A stretch of DNA of 64,000 nt from Claveliimonas ammoniilytica (GTDB lineage: Bacteria > Bacillota > Clostridia > Lachnospirales > Lachnospiraceae), in contig NZ_JAOQJV010000003.1 of assembly GCF_025567415.1 (NCBI RefSeq), positions 1 to 64,000 of the forward strand, in the 5' to 3' direction. Of the stretch, positions 8,920 to 17,911 are shown piece after piece. Every line of letters begins with the position of its first letter. Within the stretch, counting starts at the first letter, position 1. A program made the position numbers and the translations under genes. The notes beneath the pieces are model-generated. The model was not told where the DNA came from and searched no databases. It saw only the letters and a list, made by a program, of their open reading frames with translations.

Positions 8920-9369
8920 TTACTCAATGGTAATATAATGGCTCTTTTCTTCTACCGGCTTCTCCTCTTCCTTCGGTACTACGAAGGACAGAATACCGTT
9001 CTCATACTTCGGATGAATATCTTCCTCTGTAAGGTACTCGCCAACATAAAAGCTTCTGCTAAGACTTCCGGCATAACGCTCTTTTCTGATATAGTTACCT
9101 TTCTTGTCTTCCTCATCTTTATCCAGACCCTTGGCTGCACTTACAGTCAGTACACCATCTTTCAAATGCATCTGGATCTCATCTTTTGTAAATCCCGGCA
9201 GATCAATATCTACTTTATATCCTTCTTTTGTATCTTTCACATCAGTCTTCATAAGGTTTTTTGCATGCTTACCATACAGCTCTTTATCCACATTCGGAAA
9301 TGCTGGAAATGCAAAATCATTCATAAAATCATCAAATAAGTTCTCTCTAAAAATACTAGGCATCATCAT
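8920..9369 (-). CDS. hsp20: Small heat-shock protein Hsp20 (alpha-crystallin family)
   Basis: A 149-residue ATP-independent holdase. The N-terminus is the DDFMNDF-type region common in Clostridia. The alpha-crystallin domain spans about residues 40-135 and ends with the GILSFVVPK signature (G-x-L motif), followed by a short charged tail. The first of three consecutive ATGs is used, with GGAAGGAG 8 nt upstream. It is transcribed from a CIRCE-overlapped promoter (9532-9574), so repression by HrcA is expected. It is the first gene of the hsp20-dnaJ-clpB cluster. Confidence 0.95.
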   Translation of the reverse strand: MMMPSIFRENLFDDFMNDFAFPAFPNVDKELYGKHAKNLMKTDVKDTKEGYKVDIDLPGFTKDEIQMHLKDGVLTVSAAKGLDKDEEDKKGNYIRKERYAGSLSRSFYVGEYLTEEDIHPKYENGILSFVVPKEEEKPVEEKSHYITIE

Positions 9370-9531
9370 AAGTCATATCTCCTTCCAAATGATAAATAAT
9401 ATATTTAGCACAATCGGAAAATTCCGAGGTGTTGATTGCTGGAACTTCTGGAATTGTAATCCGGAATACTGTATGAATGCTGTCGGCTTCATATCTCTGA
9501 TTCCTTATCCCTCTTCCTTTGTTCTAGTTGT

Positions 9532-9574
9532 ACTATAGCACCTATTATTAGCACTGTCAAGAGGTGAGTGCTAA
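9532..9574 (-). promoter_or_regulatory. hsp20 promoter with CIRCE operator
   Basis: TTGACA (9555-9560), 17-nt spacer and TATAGT (9532-9537). The CIRCE at 9548-9574 reads TTAGCACTC-N9-CAGTGCTAA on the minus strand, one mismatch from the 9-9-9 consensus, and contains the -35. HrcA repression follows from established knowledge of this element. Confidence 0.88.
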
Positions 9575-9590
9575 TTTTTTGAGATTTTTT

Positions 9591-9620
9591 TTGCAAACCT
9601 TGATTTTCCGGGGTTTGCAA
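9591..9620. repeat. Inverted repeat upstream of hsp20
   Basis: TTGCAAACC and GGTTTGCAA form perfect 9-bp arms around a 12-nt centre. On the minus strand it is followed by A residues, so it is not a terminator for the upstream ABC/antitoxin genes; on the plus strand a weak CTTTTTC follows. Role unknown. The rest of 9621-9711 is AT-rich with a short direct repeat TTGACACC and no gene that I can see. Confidence 0.5.
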
Positions 9621-9711
9621 CACTTTTTCTTCCTTATAATCATCACTTTTTCTTGATTTGACACCATTTTGACACCAATTTTTTATTTTTGGTGCATTGT
9701 TACATCGTAAT

Positions 9712-10017
9712 TCAGTCCTTTCTTTTTAATTTTGAGTATGAAAAAAGCAGTCGATCATAAATGAAAGACTGCTTTAAATCATATCCTTTCTCCAATTCTT
9801 CATTGAACTCTGCTTCTGATAATGTGCTGATGTCAACAGGTCTGGCAGATGGTATTTTTACTTCAAACGGAAGTCCTCTATGTAAGATAATCTGTTTATA
9901 AAACATATTGATAGCACTGGAAGCAGGGATGCCAAGTGTAGACAGGATACTTTCTGCTTTTTCTTTGACATCTGGTTCAATCCTTGCATATAAATTTCCA
10001 CAATGGTAACACCTCAT
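9712..10017 (-). CDS. RelB/DinJ-family antitoxin, apparently orphan
   Basis: Residues after NLYARIEPDVKEKAESIL match the ribbon-helix-helix region of RelB/DinJ antitoxins, which bind DNA as dimers and neutralise a RelE/YafQ-type mRNA interferase. The reading frame extends far upstream inside the ABC gene, but that part is unrelated. The ATG at 10017 is 4 nt past the ABC stop codon. It gives about 101 residues and an unusual leader (MRCYHCG) without a clear ribosome binding site, so the true 5' end may be altered. No RelE/YafQ gene follows in 9621-9711 or nearby. Either an orphan regulator or a decayed toxin-antitoxin locus. Confidence 0.75.
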   Translation of the reverse strand: MRCYHCGNLYARIEPDVKEKAESILSTLGIPASSAINMFYKQIILHRGLPFEVKIPSARPVDISTLSEAEFNEELEKGYDLKQSFIYDRLLFSYSKLKRKD

Positions 10018-10021
10018 CACT

Positions 10022-11746
10022 TTATGACATTTCATAATAGTGTGCGTAAATCCCACCTTTTGCCAACAGCTCATCATGCGTCCCGCGTTCTGCAATCCCG
10101 TTTTCTGCAACCACCAGAATTTCATCAGCATTACGGATCGTTGACAATCTGTGTGCAATAGTAATTGTAGTTCTGTCTTTTGCCAGTTCTTCCAGACTCT
10201 GCTGGATAAATTTCTCGCTTTCATTATCCAGAGCACTCGTTGCCTCATCCAGAATCAGGATAGATGGATTCTTCAAAAATACTCTTGCAATAGAAATGCG
10301 CTGTTTCTGACCGCCGGACAATCTGGTTCCTCTCTCACCAACGAATGTCTCATACCCATCCGGAAGCCCCATGATGAATTCATGAATATTAGCCTTCTTT
10401 GCCGCCTCAATAATCTCTTCCATTGATGCATCTGGTCTGCCATACGCAATATTCTCACGAATACTTCCACAAAACAGATATACATCTTGCTGCACCAATC
10501 CAATCTGATTACGAAGACTCTGTAATGTCAGTTTCCGTACATCCTTCCCATCGATTGTAATACGTCCTCCAAATACATCATAAAATCTCGGAAGCAGAGA
10601 ACAGATGGTTGTCTTTCCACTTCCGGATGGTCCGACCAACGCAATCGATTTTCCTTCCGGGATATCAAAAGAAACATTATCAAGAACCAGTGAGTCATCG
10701 TCATTATAATGAAAGGAAACATTTTCATAACGCACATGCCCTTTGATATTTTCCAGTGGCTCCGCATCTTCTGCATCTACAATCTCCGGTTCTGTCTCAA
10801 CGACATCTAAGAATCTCCTAAATCCGGACAACCCTTTTTGCATCATTTCCGTAAGCTCTACCAGAATCTGGATCGGACTGATAAAAATGCCAATATAAAG
10901 CGCATACATCGCCAGATCTGCCGGCTCCATCTGTCCATGTGCGATCAGCCAACCTCCAAATACCAGCGTCATCAGATACATCATCCCCTGAAAGAATAAA
11001 TTGCCTCCTGTAAAACTACCCATACAACGATAGTTTGCATCCTTTGAGATCAAAAAACTTTGATTGCTCTTTTTAAATTTCTCCCGTTCAATATCTTCAT
11101 TCGCAAAAGACTGTACCACACGGATTCCTGCCAGCGTATCCTGAAGGCTGGAATTCAGATTTCCGATCTTACGTCTGTTATCCATAAATGTTGCCTGCAT
11201 CTTCTTGTTCTGCCCATAAGAAAAAAACAGCATAAATGCCACAAGCACCAGAAGCGGAATCGCCAGTTTCCAGTTGATCAGGAACAGAAATACAAAAGAT
11301 CCAACGATTTTAATCAACGAGATAAATAAATTCTCCGGTCCGTGATGCGCAAACTCCGAGATATCGAATAAATCCGATACCAGTTTACTCATCATCTGTC
11401 CCGAGTTATTCTGATCATAATATGAAAATGATAATTTTTCATAATGATCAAATAACTGTTGGCGCATATCTCGTTCCATATGTGCTCCCATCATATGTCC
11501 CTGATAACTAACATAGTACTTGCATCCTGCCTGAATCACATACATAACAAGTAACACAAGTGTGATCGGAATCAATGCCCGCAAAATCACATCAGAACTC
11601 TCTGTAAATAATGTCTTCGTCAATGTTCGTAAAATCTGTGGAAAAGCCAGATCGGCCAAACTGATCACAGCGGCACAAATCAAATCCAGAAAAAATACCC
11701 CCTTATACGGAGCGTAATATTGAATAAATTTCTTTAATGTATGCAT
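10022..11746 (-). CDS. ABC exporter half-transporter (MsbA/BmrA-like)
   Basis: 574 residues: an N-terminal six-helix ABC transmembrane domain (about 1-310) fused to a nucleotide-binding domain. NBD motifs are Walker A GPSGSGKTT, signature LSGGQKQR and Walker B ILILDEATSALD, followed by the H-loop TIAHRLST. Such proteins work as homo- or heterodimers exporting lipids, drugs or peptides across the cytoplasmic membrane; the substrate is unknown. No partner half-transporter is adjacent. The stop is followed after 4 nt by a RelB/DinJ antitoxin start, so the two may be cotranscribed. Confidence 0.93.
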   Translation of the reverse strand: MHTLKKFIQYYAPYKGVFFLDLICAAVISLADLAFPQILRTLTKTLFTESSDVILRALIPITLVLLVMYVIQAGCKYYVSYQGHMMGAHMERDMRQQLFDHYEKLSFSYYDQNNSGQMMSKLVSDLFDISEFAHHGPENLFISLIKIVGSFVFLFLINWKLAIPLLVLVAFMLFFSYGQNKKMQATFMDNRRKIGNLNSSLQDTLAGIRVVQSFANEDIEREKFKKSNQSFLISKDANYRCMGSFTGGNLFFQGMMYLMTLVFGGWLIAHGQMEPADLAMYALYIGIFISPIQILVELTEMMQKGLSGFRRFLDVVETEPEIVDAEDAEPLENIKGHVRYENVSFHYNDDDSLVLDNVSFDIPEGKSIALVGPSGSGKTTICSLLPRFYDVFGGRITIDGKDVRKLTLQSLRNQIGLVQQDVYLFCGSIRENIAYGRPDASMEEIIEAAKKANIHEFIMGLPDGYETFVGERGTRLSGGQKQRISIARVFLKNPSILILDEATSALDNESEKFIQQSLEELAKDRTTITIAHRLSTIRNADEILVVAENGIAERGTHDELLAKGGIYAHYYEMS

Positions 11747-11841
11747 ATTAATCCCTTATTCCTTTCAAATCAATCTGCTACATTATATCACAAAAATTGC
11801 AAGAGCCGACTCTTTCGAACTATTTTCTTTCACTCAATGTT

Positions 11842-12423
11842 TTAACATTCCATAATGATCTTCTCACATCTGTCATATCCGAGCTGTGAACTATTCAGAC
11901 ACAACGTATAATTGCTGGCTTTTCCCCATTTCTGATCCGTGTAAAAATTGTAATTTGTCATACGTCTTTTATCTGTGTCAGCCATCATTTTGACAGCTTC
12001 CTTCGCTTCTACATTATATAAGCCAATGATACGATGTATTTTTTCTGGCATATCCCCATGAATAAATACATTCAAGACATCGTCCCTGTCTCTCAATATA
12101 TAATCGGCATTTCTTCCGATAATCACACAAGGTTCCTTTTCGGCTAGATCCAAAATAACTTTTCTCTGTGCCTCATACACCATATCTTCTACTGATTTTC
12201 CTGTAATGTCGCGTCCGACAAGTGCATAGGCAAACAATCCCTTCTTCGGAGACAACTCTGCGCTTTCCTGAATATAATCTGGTGATAAACCTAACTGTTC
12301 TGCAATCTCATCAATAATATTTTTATCATAATAAGCAATCCCAAGGTTCTTTGCGACTTCTTCTCCGATAAAGCGACCGCCACTTCCAAATTCTCTGCTA
12401 ATTGTAATGATTCTTTTTGTCAT
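11842..12423 (-). CDS. Cytidylate kinase-like family protein
   Basis: 193 residues with an N-terminal P-loop variant in TISREFGSGGRFIGE, typical of the AAA_26/cytidylate-kinase-2 family, and a family-typical YYDKNII segment. The family resembles CMP kinase, but most members are uncharacterised and do not replace Cmk. It is 13 nt downstream of a MATE transporter on the same strand, so the two form a probable operon. The function in that pair is unknown. Confidence 0.85.
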   Translation of the reverse strand: MTKRIITISREFGSGGRFIGEEVAKNLGIAYYDKNIIDEIAEQLGLSPDYIQESAELSPKKGLFAYALVGRDITGKSVEDMVYEAQRKVILDLAEKEPCVIIGRNADYILRDRDDVLNVFIHGDMPEKIHRIIGLYNVEAKEAVKMMADTDKRRMTNYNFYTDQKWGKASNYTLCLNSSQLGYDRCEKIIMEC

Positions 12424-12436
12424 CTCTGACTCCTCC

Positions 12437-13804
12437 TTAATTTAACGTATTCACTTTATTTTTTCTGATTCTTTTTAAAAATACATATCCAACCAGGCAT
12501 GCAATCACTTCAGTAATGGGGAATGCCCACCAGATCATTGAAACTCCCATCTGACCACTTCGGACAAACAGAGAGATAATTCCGGCTAGCGGCAGTATGA
12601 TGATAAGCTGTCTCAAAAGAGAAACAATCAAGGATTCCATACCACTATCCAGTGCCTGATAAATACCCTGATAAGCCACATTAATTCCAGCAAACAGAAA
12701 GCTGACCGAGATTACTCTCATCGCACTGATAAAATATTCTCTTGACTGTCCTGCATTAAACAACGTTGCAAATGCTCCGGGGAAAATCTCTGTGATTGCA
12801 ATTCCCAGAATCATTAATGCAATGGTATAAATAAGTCCATACTTAATGCCATCCAAAATTCTCTTTTTATTCCTCATTCCATAGGCAAATGCAATAATTG
12901 GAGTGATCGCATCTCGCAGACCGAATGCAAGGAATAAAACAAACTGCTGTACCTTATAGAACAAGCCATAAGCTGTCTGTGCTGACGGATTGAACTTCAA
13001 GATCAGATTCATCACATAAACCATAATGGACATCAAAGCCTGCGCAATAATCGCCGGAAGTCCGATTGCATAAATTTCTTTTATAATACCGGAATCCGGC
13101 TTCATGTATTTTGCATCATGTTCAAATTCTTTATTCAGCTTCATATGAAAAATAAACAGTAACACTGCGGATGCTACCTGACCAATTACAGTTGCGTAGG
13201 CTGCACCATTTACTCCCATTTCCGGACAAGGTCCAATGCCATAGATCATGATCGGATCCAGGATGATATTTATCAGTGCACCAACCACCTGTCCGATTGT
13301 AGAATAAAGTGATCGCCCTGTTGCCTGTAATAACTTTTCAAACAAGGAAAAGAAAATAATCCCAAAAGAGATCACGCAGCATATTCTCAGATAACTGACT
13401 CCCATCGCAAGTACTTCTGTATCTACTGTCTGCGACGAAATGTATGCTTTCACGCCCAAAACACCAAACAATAAGCAGACCACATAAATGATCACACCTA
13501 AAAACAGACTATTTCCTGCTACCTTTGCAGCTTTTTTACTGTTTCCCTGTCCAAGTGTTCTCGCAAGAAGTGCATTGGTTCCGACTCCCGTTCCAACTCC
13601 CACCGCAACCATAAGCATCTGAACCGGGAACACCAAGGTAAGAGCATTTAATGCTGCTTCACTGCCCACTCTCATATTTCCTACAAATGCACTGTCTACA
13701 ATGTTATAGACTGCCTGCAGTGCCATGGATAAGATCATTGGGATTCCCATCTGTATCATCAGCTTATTCACCGGCATATTCTTCATCTTGTTACTTTCCG
13801 CCAT
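12437..13804 (-). CDS. MATE family efflux transporter (first of four)
   Basis: 455 residues, about 12 membrane helices in two homologous six-helix bundles, with the start MAESNKMKNMPVNKLMIQMGIPMILSM typical of NorM/DinF-like MATE proteins only in part (given here in short: NKLMIQMGIPMI). These export cationic drugs or metabolites using Na+ or H+ gradients. GAGGAG lies about 10 nt before the ATG. The 5' leader contains two tandem terminator-like hairpins with the same loop (13833-13966), so attenuation by a ligand or factor is suspected. It is followed by the cytidylate-kinase-like gene. Confidence 0.93.
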   Translation of the reverse strand: MAESNKMKNMPVNKLMIQMGIPMILSMALQAVYNIVDSAFVGNMRVGSEAALNALTLVFPVQMLMVAVGVGTGVGTNALLARTLGQGNSKKAAKVAGNSLFLGVIIYVVCLLFGVLGVKAYISSQTVDTEVLAMGVSYLRICCVISFGIIFFSLFEKLLQATGRSLYSTIGQVVGALINIILDPIMIYGIGPCPEMGVNGAAYATVIGQVASAVLLFIFHMKLNKEFEHDAKYMKPDSGIIKEIYAIGLPAIIAQALMSIMVYVMNLILKFNPSAQTAYGLFYKVQQFVLFLAFGLRDAITPIIAFAYGMRNKKRILDGIKYGLIYTIALMILGIAITEIFPGAFATLFNAGQSREYFISAMRVISVSFLFAGINVAYQGIYQALDSGMESLIVSLLRQLIIILPLAGIISLFVRSGQMGVSMIWWAFPITEVIACLVGYVFLKRIRKNKVNTLN

Positions 13805-13832
13805 TTTGTTTTAGCTCCTCTCTTTTTGACAC

Positions 13833-13966
13833 AAAAAAGTGCGCACCCTGTCTTATAAGCTGGACTTACGCTGACAGGCTACACACTTTTTCGTGACGAT
13901 ATTAATTTTTCAACAAAATAAAAACGAGTAGCCGGCAAACTGGATTTACGCTTACTTGCTACTCGT
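13833..13966 (-). promoter_or_regulatory. Tandem loop-conserved terminator hairpins in MATE leader (candidate riboregulator)
   Basis: Read on the minus strand. Hairpin 1 (13924-13966): ACGAGTAGC ... GCTACTCGT then TTTTTA. Hairpin 2 (13833-13891): AAAAAGTG and CCTGTC arms paired with GACAGG and CACTTTTTT. Both place the same sequence in the apical part, AGCGTAARTCCAG (13940-13952 and 13860-13872), after a shared GTAGC. Each looks like an intrinsic terminator. They could be simple duplicated terminators of the upstream MATE gene (end 14063), but conservation of the loop rather than the stems suggests recognition by a ligand or protein. No named RNA family is recognised. Confidence 0.6.
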
Positions 13967-14062
13967 TCGTTGTAATTATATTGTCTCTTTTTCAAAAAGT
14001 CAAATAAAATTTTGCTTGCATTTTTTGACCGTCCGGACTCCGCATATCCTTTCTCCAGTTCT

Positions 14063-15424
14063 TCAGTGTTCCATTCGTTTCAATTCCGGCAGCACCGTGC
14101 ACAGCATCGTAATAAAGCACACACTTCCACCGATTACATTGGACACCGGCTCTGCTATAAATACACCGGTTGGTCCCATGTCCAGTGCGTATGGCATCAG
14201 ATAGGTCAACGGAACTACGATAACTACTTTACGGAGCAGGGAAAAGAATATCGCCTGCTTCTTTTTATTCATTGACTTGAATACCGTCTGACCAATATAC
14301 TGCAGATCCATGAAAATAAATGCAGCAAAATACTGATGAAGAGCCGGCACCGCATCCTTCAAAAGTTCTGTATCCGAACTGAATATTCCGATCAATGTCT
14401 CCGGAACAAGTATGATCGCACCCCACATAACAGCTGTATATCCAAGAACCATAAGTCCCATAACCACCATTGTTTTGCGCACCCTTGCCGGTCTACGCGC
14501 CCCGTAATTATAGCTTAAGATTGGTGATGTTCCCTCATTCATTGCATGAATTGGCGTTTCTACCAGCTGCCGGACACTGGATATGAGCGTCATAACTGAA
14601 ATATAGATGTCTCCACCAACAACAGAAAGCACATTATTACAGCAGATCGTAACCAGACTGTTCGTCAACTGCATAATGAATCCCGAAGTTCCGAGACTTA
14701 CAATATTCTGCGCATATCCTCTGCAATCTGCCAATTCATCTCTATGTAAGAAACGCACTTTCAGTTCTGCTTTTTTCATAAGGAAAAATAATACAAACAT
14801 TGCTGAAAGACACTGCGAAAGAACCGTTGCGATTGCCGCGCCACGCACGCCTAATCCAAACAGAAATATAAACACAGGATCCAATATCAGATTCGTCAAT
14901 GCTCCGATAGCAACTGAAAGCATACCGATCAGAGAATATCCCTGCGCATTGATAAATGGATTCATTCCAATTGCAATCATCGATGGCAAAGTACCGGTCA
15001 GATATATCATCATATATGGATATGCGTAAATCATAGCCGTATCAGATGCTCCAAACAGCACAAGCAATGGACGTGCAAATACAAGTCCGATCATCATCAA
15101 CAGAATAGCACTGACGCATACCAGTGAAAATGATGTATTCATTACACCAACTGCTTTTGTTTCCTCTTTTTTTCCTCTGAATATAGAAAAAAGCGGTGCA
15201 CCACCAGTTCCAAACAGATTGGCAAATGCACTAATAATTACAATCAATGGAAAGCATAGTCCAACTGCTCCAAGCGCAGCTGTTCCTACTTCCGGAATCC
15301 GTGCAATATAAACACGGTCTACGATGTTATACAACAGGTTCAGTATCTGGGCAACCAGCATTGGAAGTGCTGCGCCAAGAATATTGCCAGTTACTGTTCC
15401 ATGTTCGAAATCTATTCGTTTCAA
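14063..15424 (-). CDS. MATE family efflux transporter (second)
   Basis: 453 residues with the typical MATE opening (GNILGAALPMLVAQILNLLYN) shortened here to LPMLVAQILNLLYN, and about 12 membrane helices with conserved polar and proline turns. Multidrug or metabolite antiporter in the cytoplasmic membrane; the substrate cannot be predicted. Its own promoter lies at 15459-15487. It is divergent from a LysR gene at 15681, which might regulate it or the MetE-like gene downstream. Followed by the two tandem hairpins that precede the next MATE gene. Confidence 0.93.
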   Translation of the reverse strand: MKRIDFEHGTVTGNILGAALPMLVAQILNLLYNIVDRVYIARIPEVGTAALGAVGLCFPLIVIISAFANLFGTGGAPLFSIFRGKKEETKAVGVMNTSFSLVCVSAILLMMIGLVFARPLLVLFGASDTAMIYAYPYMMIYLTGTLPSMIAIGMNPFINAQGYSLIGMLSVAIGALTNLILDPVFIFLFGLGVRGAAIATVLSQCLSAMFVLFFLMKKAELKVRFLHRDELADCRGYAQNIVSLGTSGFIMQLTNSLVTICCNNVLSVVGGDIYISVMTLISSVRQLVETPIHAMNEGTSPILSYNYGARRPARVRKTMVVMGLMVLGYTAVMWGAIILVPETLIGIFSSDTELLKDAVPALHQYFAAFIFMDLQYIGQTVFKSMNKKKQAIFFSLLRKVVIVVPLTYLMPYALDMGPTGVFIAEPVSNVIGGSVCFITMLCTVLPELKRMEH

Positions 15425-15458
15425 TTGACATTCATCCCTTTTCTTTTTCTTGATTGTC

Positions 15459-15487
15459 AGTATAGCACGCGACGTTCCATATGTAAA
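15459..15487 (-). promoter_or_regulatory. Promoter of the second MATE gene
   Basis: TTTACA (15482-15487), 17-nt spacer, TATACT (15459-15464) on the minus strand, about 35 nt before the start codon. The remainder of the 15425-15680 divergent intergenic region contains nothing else I can name. Confidence 0.6.
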
Positions 15488-15680
15488 TTATTGTTTCCCA
15501 GGCTGCTCTCTTCAAGGAGCCGCCACTAGCAACACATCTTTTTCTTCAAAGGCAGTACAGAAGATTCTATTGACAATTATGGAGCAGTATTTCAGTTAAT
15601 TTAATTGCATTCTCTTCTGAGATATACTATCATGTGATGCAGTAACAAATAACACAGTCGTTTACAGAAAGGTTTTTCAC

Positions 15681-16580
15681 ATGACTCTTCAACAGTTAAA
15701 ATATGTCATTACTGTAGCTGAGACCGGTACAATCACAGAAGCTGCTAACAAGCTTTATATTTCCCAGCCCAGTCTGACCAATGCAATACATGAACTGGAA
15801 AAGGAAATGAATATCATCATTTTTAACCGGACTAACAAGGGAATCACACTTTCTAAGGAAGGCGATGATTTCCTCGGATATGCCAGACAAGTACTGGAAC
15901 AAGCAGCAATTCTGGAGGATAAATACAAACATACACCTGGTGGCAAAAAAAACTTCTGTGTATCAACGCAACATTATTCTTTCGCAGTAAATGCTTTTGT
16001 TGATCTCATCAAAGAATACGGACAAGATAATTATGATTTCAGCCTTCGTGAAACCCAGACATATGAGATCATTGACGACGTAGCAAAAATGCGCAGCGAA
16101 CTTGGCATTTTGTTTTTAAATGAATTCAATGAAGTCGTTTTAACCAAAATCCTAAAATCGCATGATCTTTCATTTCATCCATTATTCACTGCCAGGCCGC
16201 ATGTATTTGTCAGCCGTTCACACCCACTCGCGCAGAATACAATCATTACCAATGAAGAACTGGAAGCCTATCCTTATCTCTCTTTTGAGCAGGGAGAACA
16301 CAATTCGTTTTATTTTTCGGAAGAAATCTTTTCTTCCTCTGAACGCAGAAAAAATATCCGCGTTAGGGATAGAGCAACTTTATTCAATCTATTGATTGGT
16401 TTAAATGGCTATACTGTATGTAGTGGTGTCATCGACGAGAATCTGAATGGAAGTGATATTATTGCAGTTCCTCTGGCTGTCGATGATGATATGCGTATCG
16501 GATACATCACACACAAACGAGGAATGCTCAGCAGACTGGGATGTTCTTATCTGGAAGCACTAAAAAAATATTTCATCTGA
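15681..16580 (+). CDS. LysR-type transcriptional regulator
   Basis: 299 residues. The N-terminal helix-turn-helix is clear (TLQQLKYVITVAETGTITEA in part, recognition helix around YISQPSLTNAI), followed by a periplasmic-binding-like effector domain (about 90-295). GAAAGG precedes the ATG. A MetE-like gene follows on the same strand after a strong terminator, and a MATE gene diverges. Its position suggests control of the MetE-like gene in response to a sulfur amino-acid intermediate, as for MetR/CysB-type members, but this is inference. Confidence 0.9.
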   Translation: MTLQQLKYVITVAETGTITEAANKLYISQPSLTNAIHELEKEMNIIIFNRTNKGITLSKEGDDFLGYARQVLEQAAILEDKYKHTPGGKKNFCVSTQHYSFAVNAFVDLIKEYGQDNYDFSLRETQTYEIIDDVAKMRSELGILFLNEFNEVVLTKILKSHDLSFHPLFTARPHVFVSRSHPLAQNTIITNEELEAYPYLSFEQGEHNSFYFSEEIFSSSERRKNIRVRDRATLFNLLIGLNGYTVCSGVIDENLNGSDIIAVPLAVDDDMRIGYITHKRGMLSRLGCSYLEALKKYFI

Positions 16581-16581
16581 T

Positions 16582-16616
16582 CTGGTTATCCATAGTTTAA
16601 AACTATGGATAACCAG
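16582..16616 (+). terminator. Terminator after the LysR gene
   Basis: CTGGTTATCCATAGTTT and AAACTATGGATAACCAG form a 17-bp near-perfect stem, followed by AATTTTTATG. It separates the LysR gene from the MetE-like gene, which should therefore have its own promoter in 16617-16700. Confidence 0.85.
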
Positions 16617-16708
16617 AATTTTTATGTATTTTTCAATCTTCTTCTGCCCATATATAATGAGAAACATCACTTGAAACTTGTAAAACACAATATATGGAGG
16701 ACATTAGA

Positions 16709-17833
16709 ATGAGTTTATTACAGACACCTTTCAGATACGATTATGTAGGAAGCTTTCTCCGCCCGGAGCGGTTAAAAAAAGCCAGAGCTGATTTTGAATC
16801 AGGCATGATTAATCCGTCACAGTTAAAAGAAGTTGAGGACGAATGCATCCTTGATCTGGTCAGCAAGATCAAAGATCTGGGATATCACGTAATTACAGAT
16901 GGTGAATTCCGCCGTTCCACCTGGCATCTGGACTTCATGTGGGGATTCAATGGAATTGAGCACAAAAAGACCTTAGCCGGTAATACCACCTTCGACGGAG
17001 AAGCAGCTATGATTGATGATACTTATATGATCAGTAAGATTTCTGTCAAAGAGCATCCATTCGTAGAACATTTCAAATTCATCAAGGCTTTGGAGGACGA
17101 GAATACCATTGCAAAGCAAACCATTCCTTCACCGGGACAATTCTATGCTTACTTTACGGGTGCTGAACTTCTCACCACTACGCTGGATATCTATGGAACA
17201 GAGGAAGCTTTCGCTGACGATGTAGTAAAAGCCTACAGTGAATTTGTCGCTGAAATTTATGCAGCCGGATGCCGTAATCTACAATTTGATGATTGCGTAT
17301 GGGGCGGCATGGTAAATCCAAAACTTGCCGTTGCGCTCACCGGCCGAAGCGGTCAACAGCTGGAAGAATATAAGAAACTGATTCTCGACTTAAACAATCG
17401 TGTAGTTACTCTTGCACCGACCGATCTGATTATCAACACTCATGTATGCCGCGGAAATTATCATTCCACATTTTTCAGTTCCGGTGCTTATGATGGTGTT
17501 GCAGATCTGCTATTCGGAGAAGAACACGTAAATACATACTATCTGGAATATGATGATGAAAGATCCGGCGGTTTTGCGCCACTTGCAAAAGTATCCGAAG
17601 ACAAAAAAGTCGTACTTGGACTTATCACTACCAAGACTCCTGCTCTCGAGAATAAAGAAGATGTCATTGCAAGAATCCACGAAGCTGCCAAATACATTCC
17701 ATTGGACAGACTGTATCTCAGTCCGCAATGCGGCTTTGCCTCCTGTGAAATTGGTAACAAGCTTACCGAAGAAGAACAGTGGAATAAGCTTCGTCTTGTA
17801 AAAGAAATCGCAGAAGAGGTATGGGGTAAATAA
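16709..17833 (+). CDS. MetE C-terminal-like cobalamin-independent methyltransferase
   Basis: About 374 residues from the ATG at 16709 (TGGAGG 9 nt upstream). It consists only of the C-terminal catalytic barrel of methionine synthase MetE (half of the usual approximately 760 residues), as in the B. subtilis YxjG/YxjH group. Zinc-ligand regions are visible: INTHVCRGN and the LSPQCGFAS motif near the C-terminus. It should transfer a methyl group to a thiol such as homocysteine from a donor other than folyl-triglutamate, possibly in S-methyl recycling. It follows a LysR gene, a common arrangement for sulfur metabolism. Confidence 0.88.
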   Translation: MSLLQTPFRYDYVGSFLRPERLKKARADFESGMINPSQLKEVEDECILDLVSKIKDLGYHVITDGEFRRSTWHLDFMWGFNGIEHKKTLAGNTTFDGEAAMIDDTYMISKISVKEHPFVEHFKFIKALEDENTIAKQTIPSPGQFYAYFTGAELLTTTLDIYGTEEAFADDVVKAYSEFVAEIYAAGCRNLQFDDCVWGGMVNPKLAVALTGRSGQQLEEYKKLILDLNNRVVTLAPTDLIINTHVCRGNYHSTFFSSGAYDGVADLLFGEEHVNTYYLEYDDERSGGFAPLAKVSEDKKVVLGLITTKTPALENKEDVIARIHEAAKYIPLDRLYLSPQCGFASCEIGNKLTEEEQWNKLRLVKEIAEEVWGK

Positions 17834-17857
17834 TACCCTCTGCCATATAATATAGAA

Positions 17858-17899
17858 AGAGCTATGATTAATCAAATCTGTTTGATTAATCATAGCTCT
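17858..17899. terminator. Bidirectional terminator between convergent genes
   Basis: A perfect 19-bp stem (AGAGCTATGATTAATCAAA with its complement) closes a 4-nt TCTG loop. It lies between the MetE-like gene (+) and the small minus-strand gene; short T-rich stretches follow on both sides. Confidence 0.8.
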
Positions 17900-17911
17900 G
17901 TGTTTCTAATA

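Noticed and set aside
10018..10248. Upstream extension of the RelB/DinJ antitoxin frame
   Set aside because: It lies in a different frame of the ABC exporter ATPase domain and has no antitoxin-like sequence.
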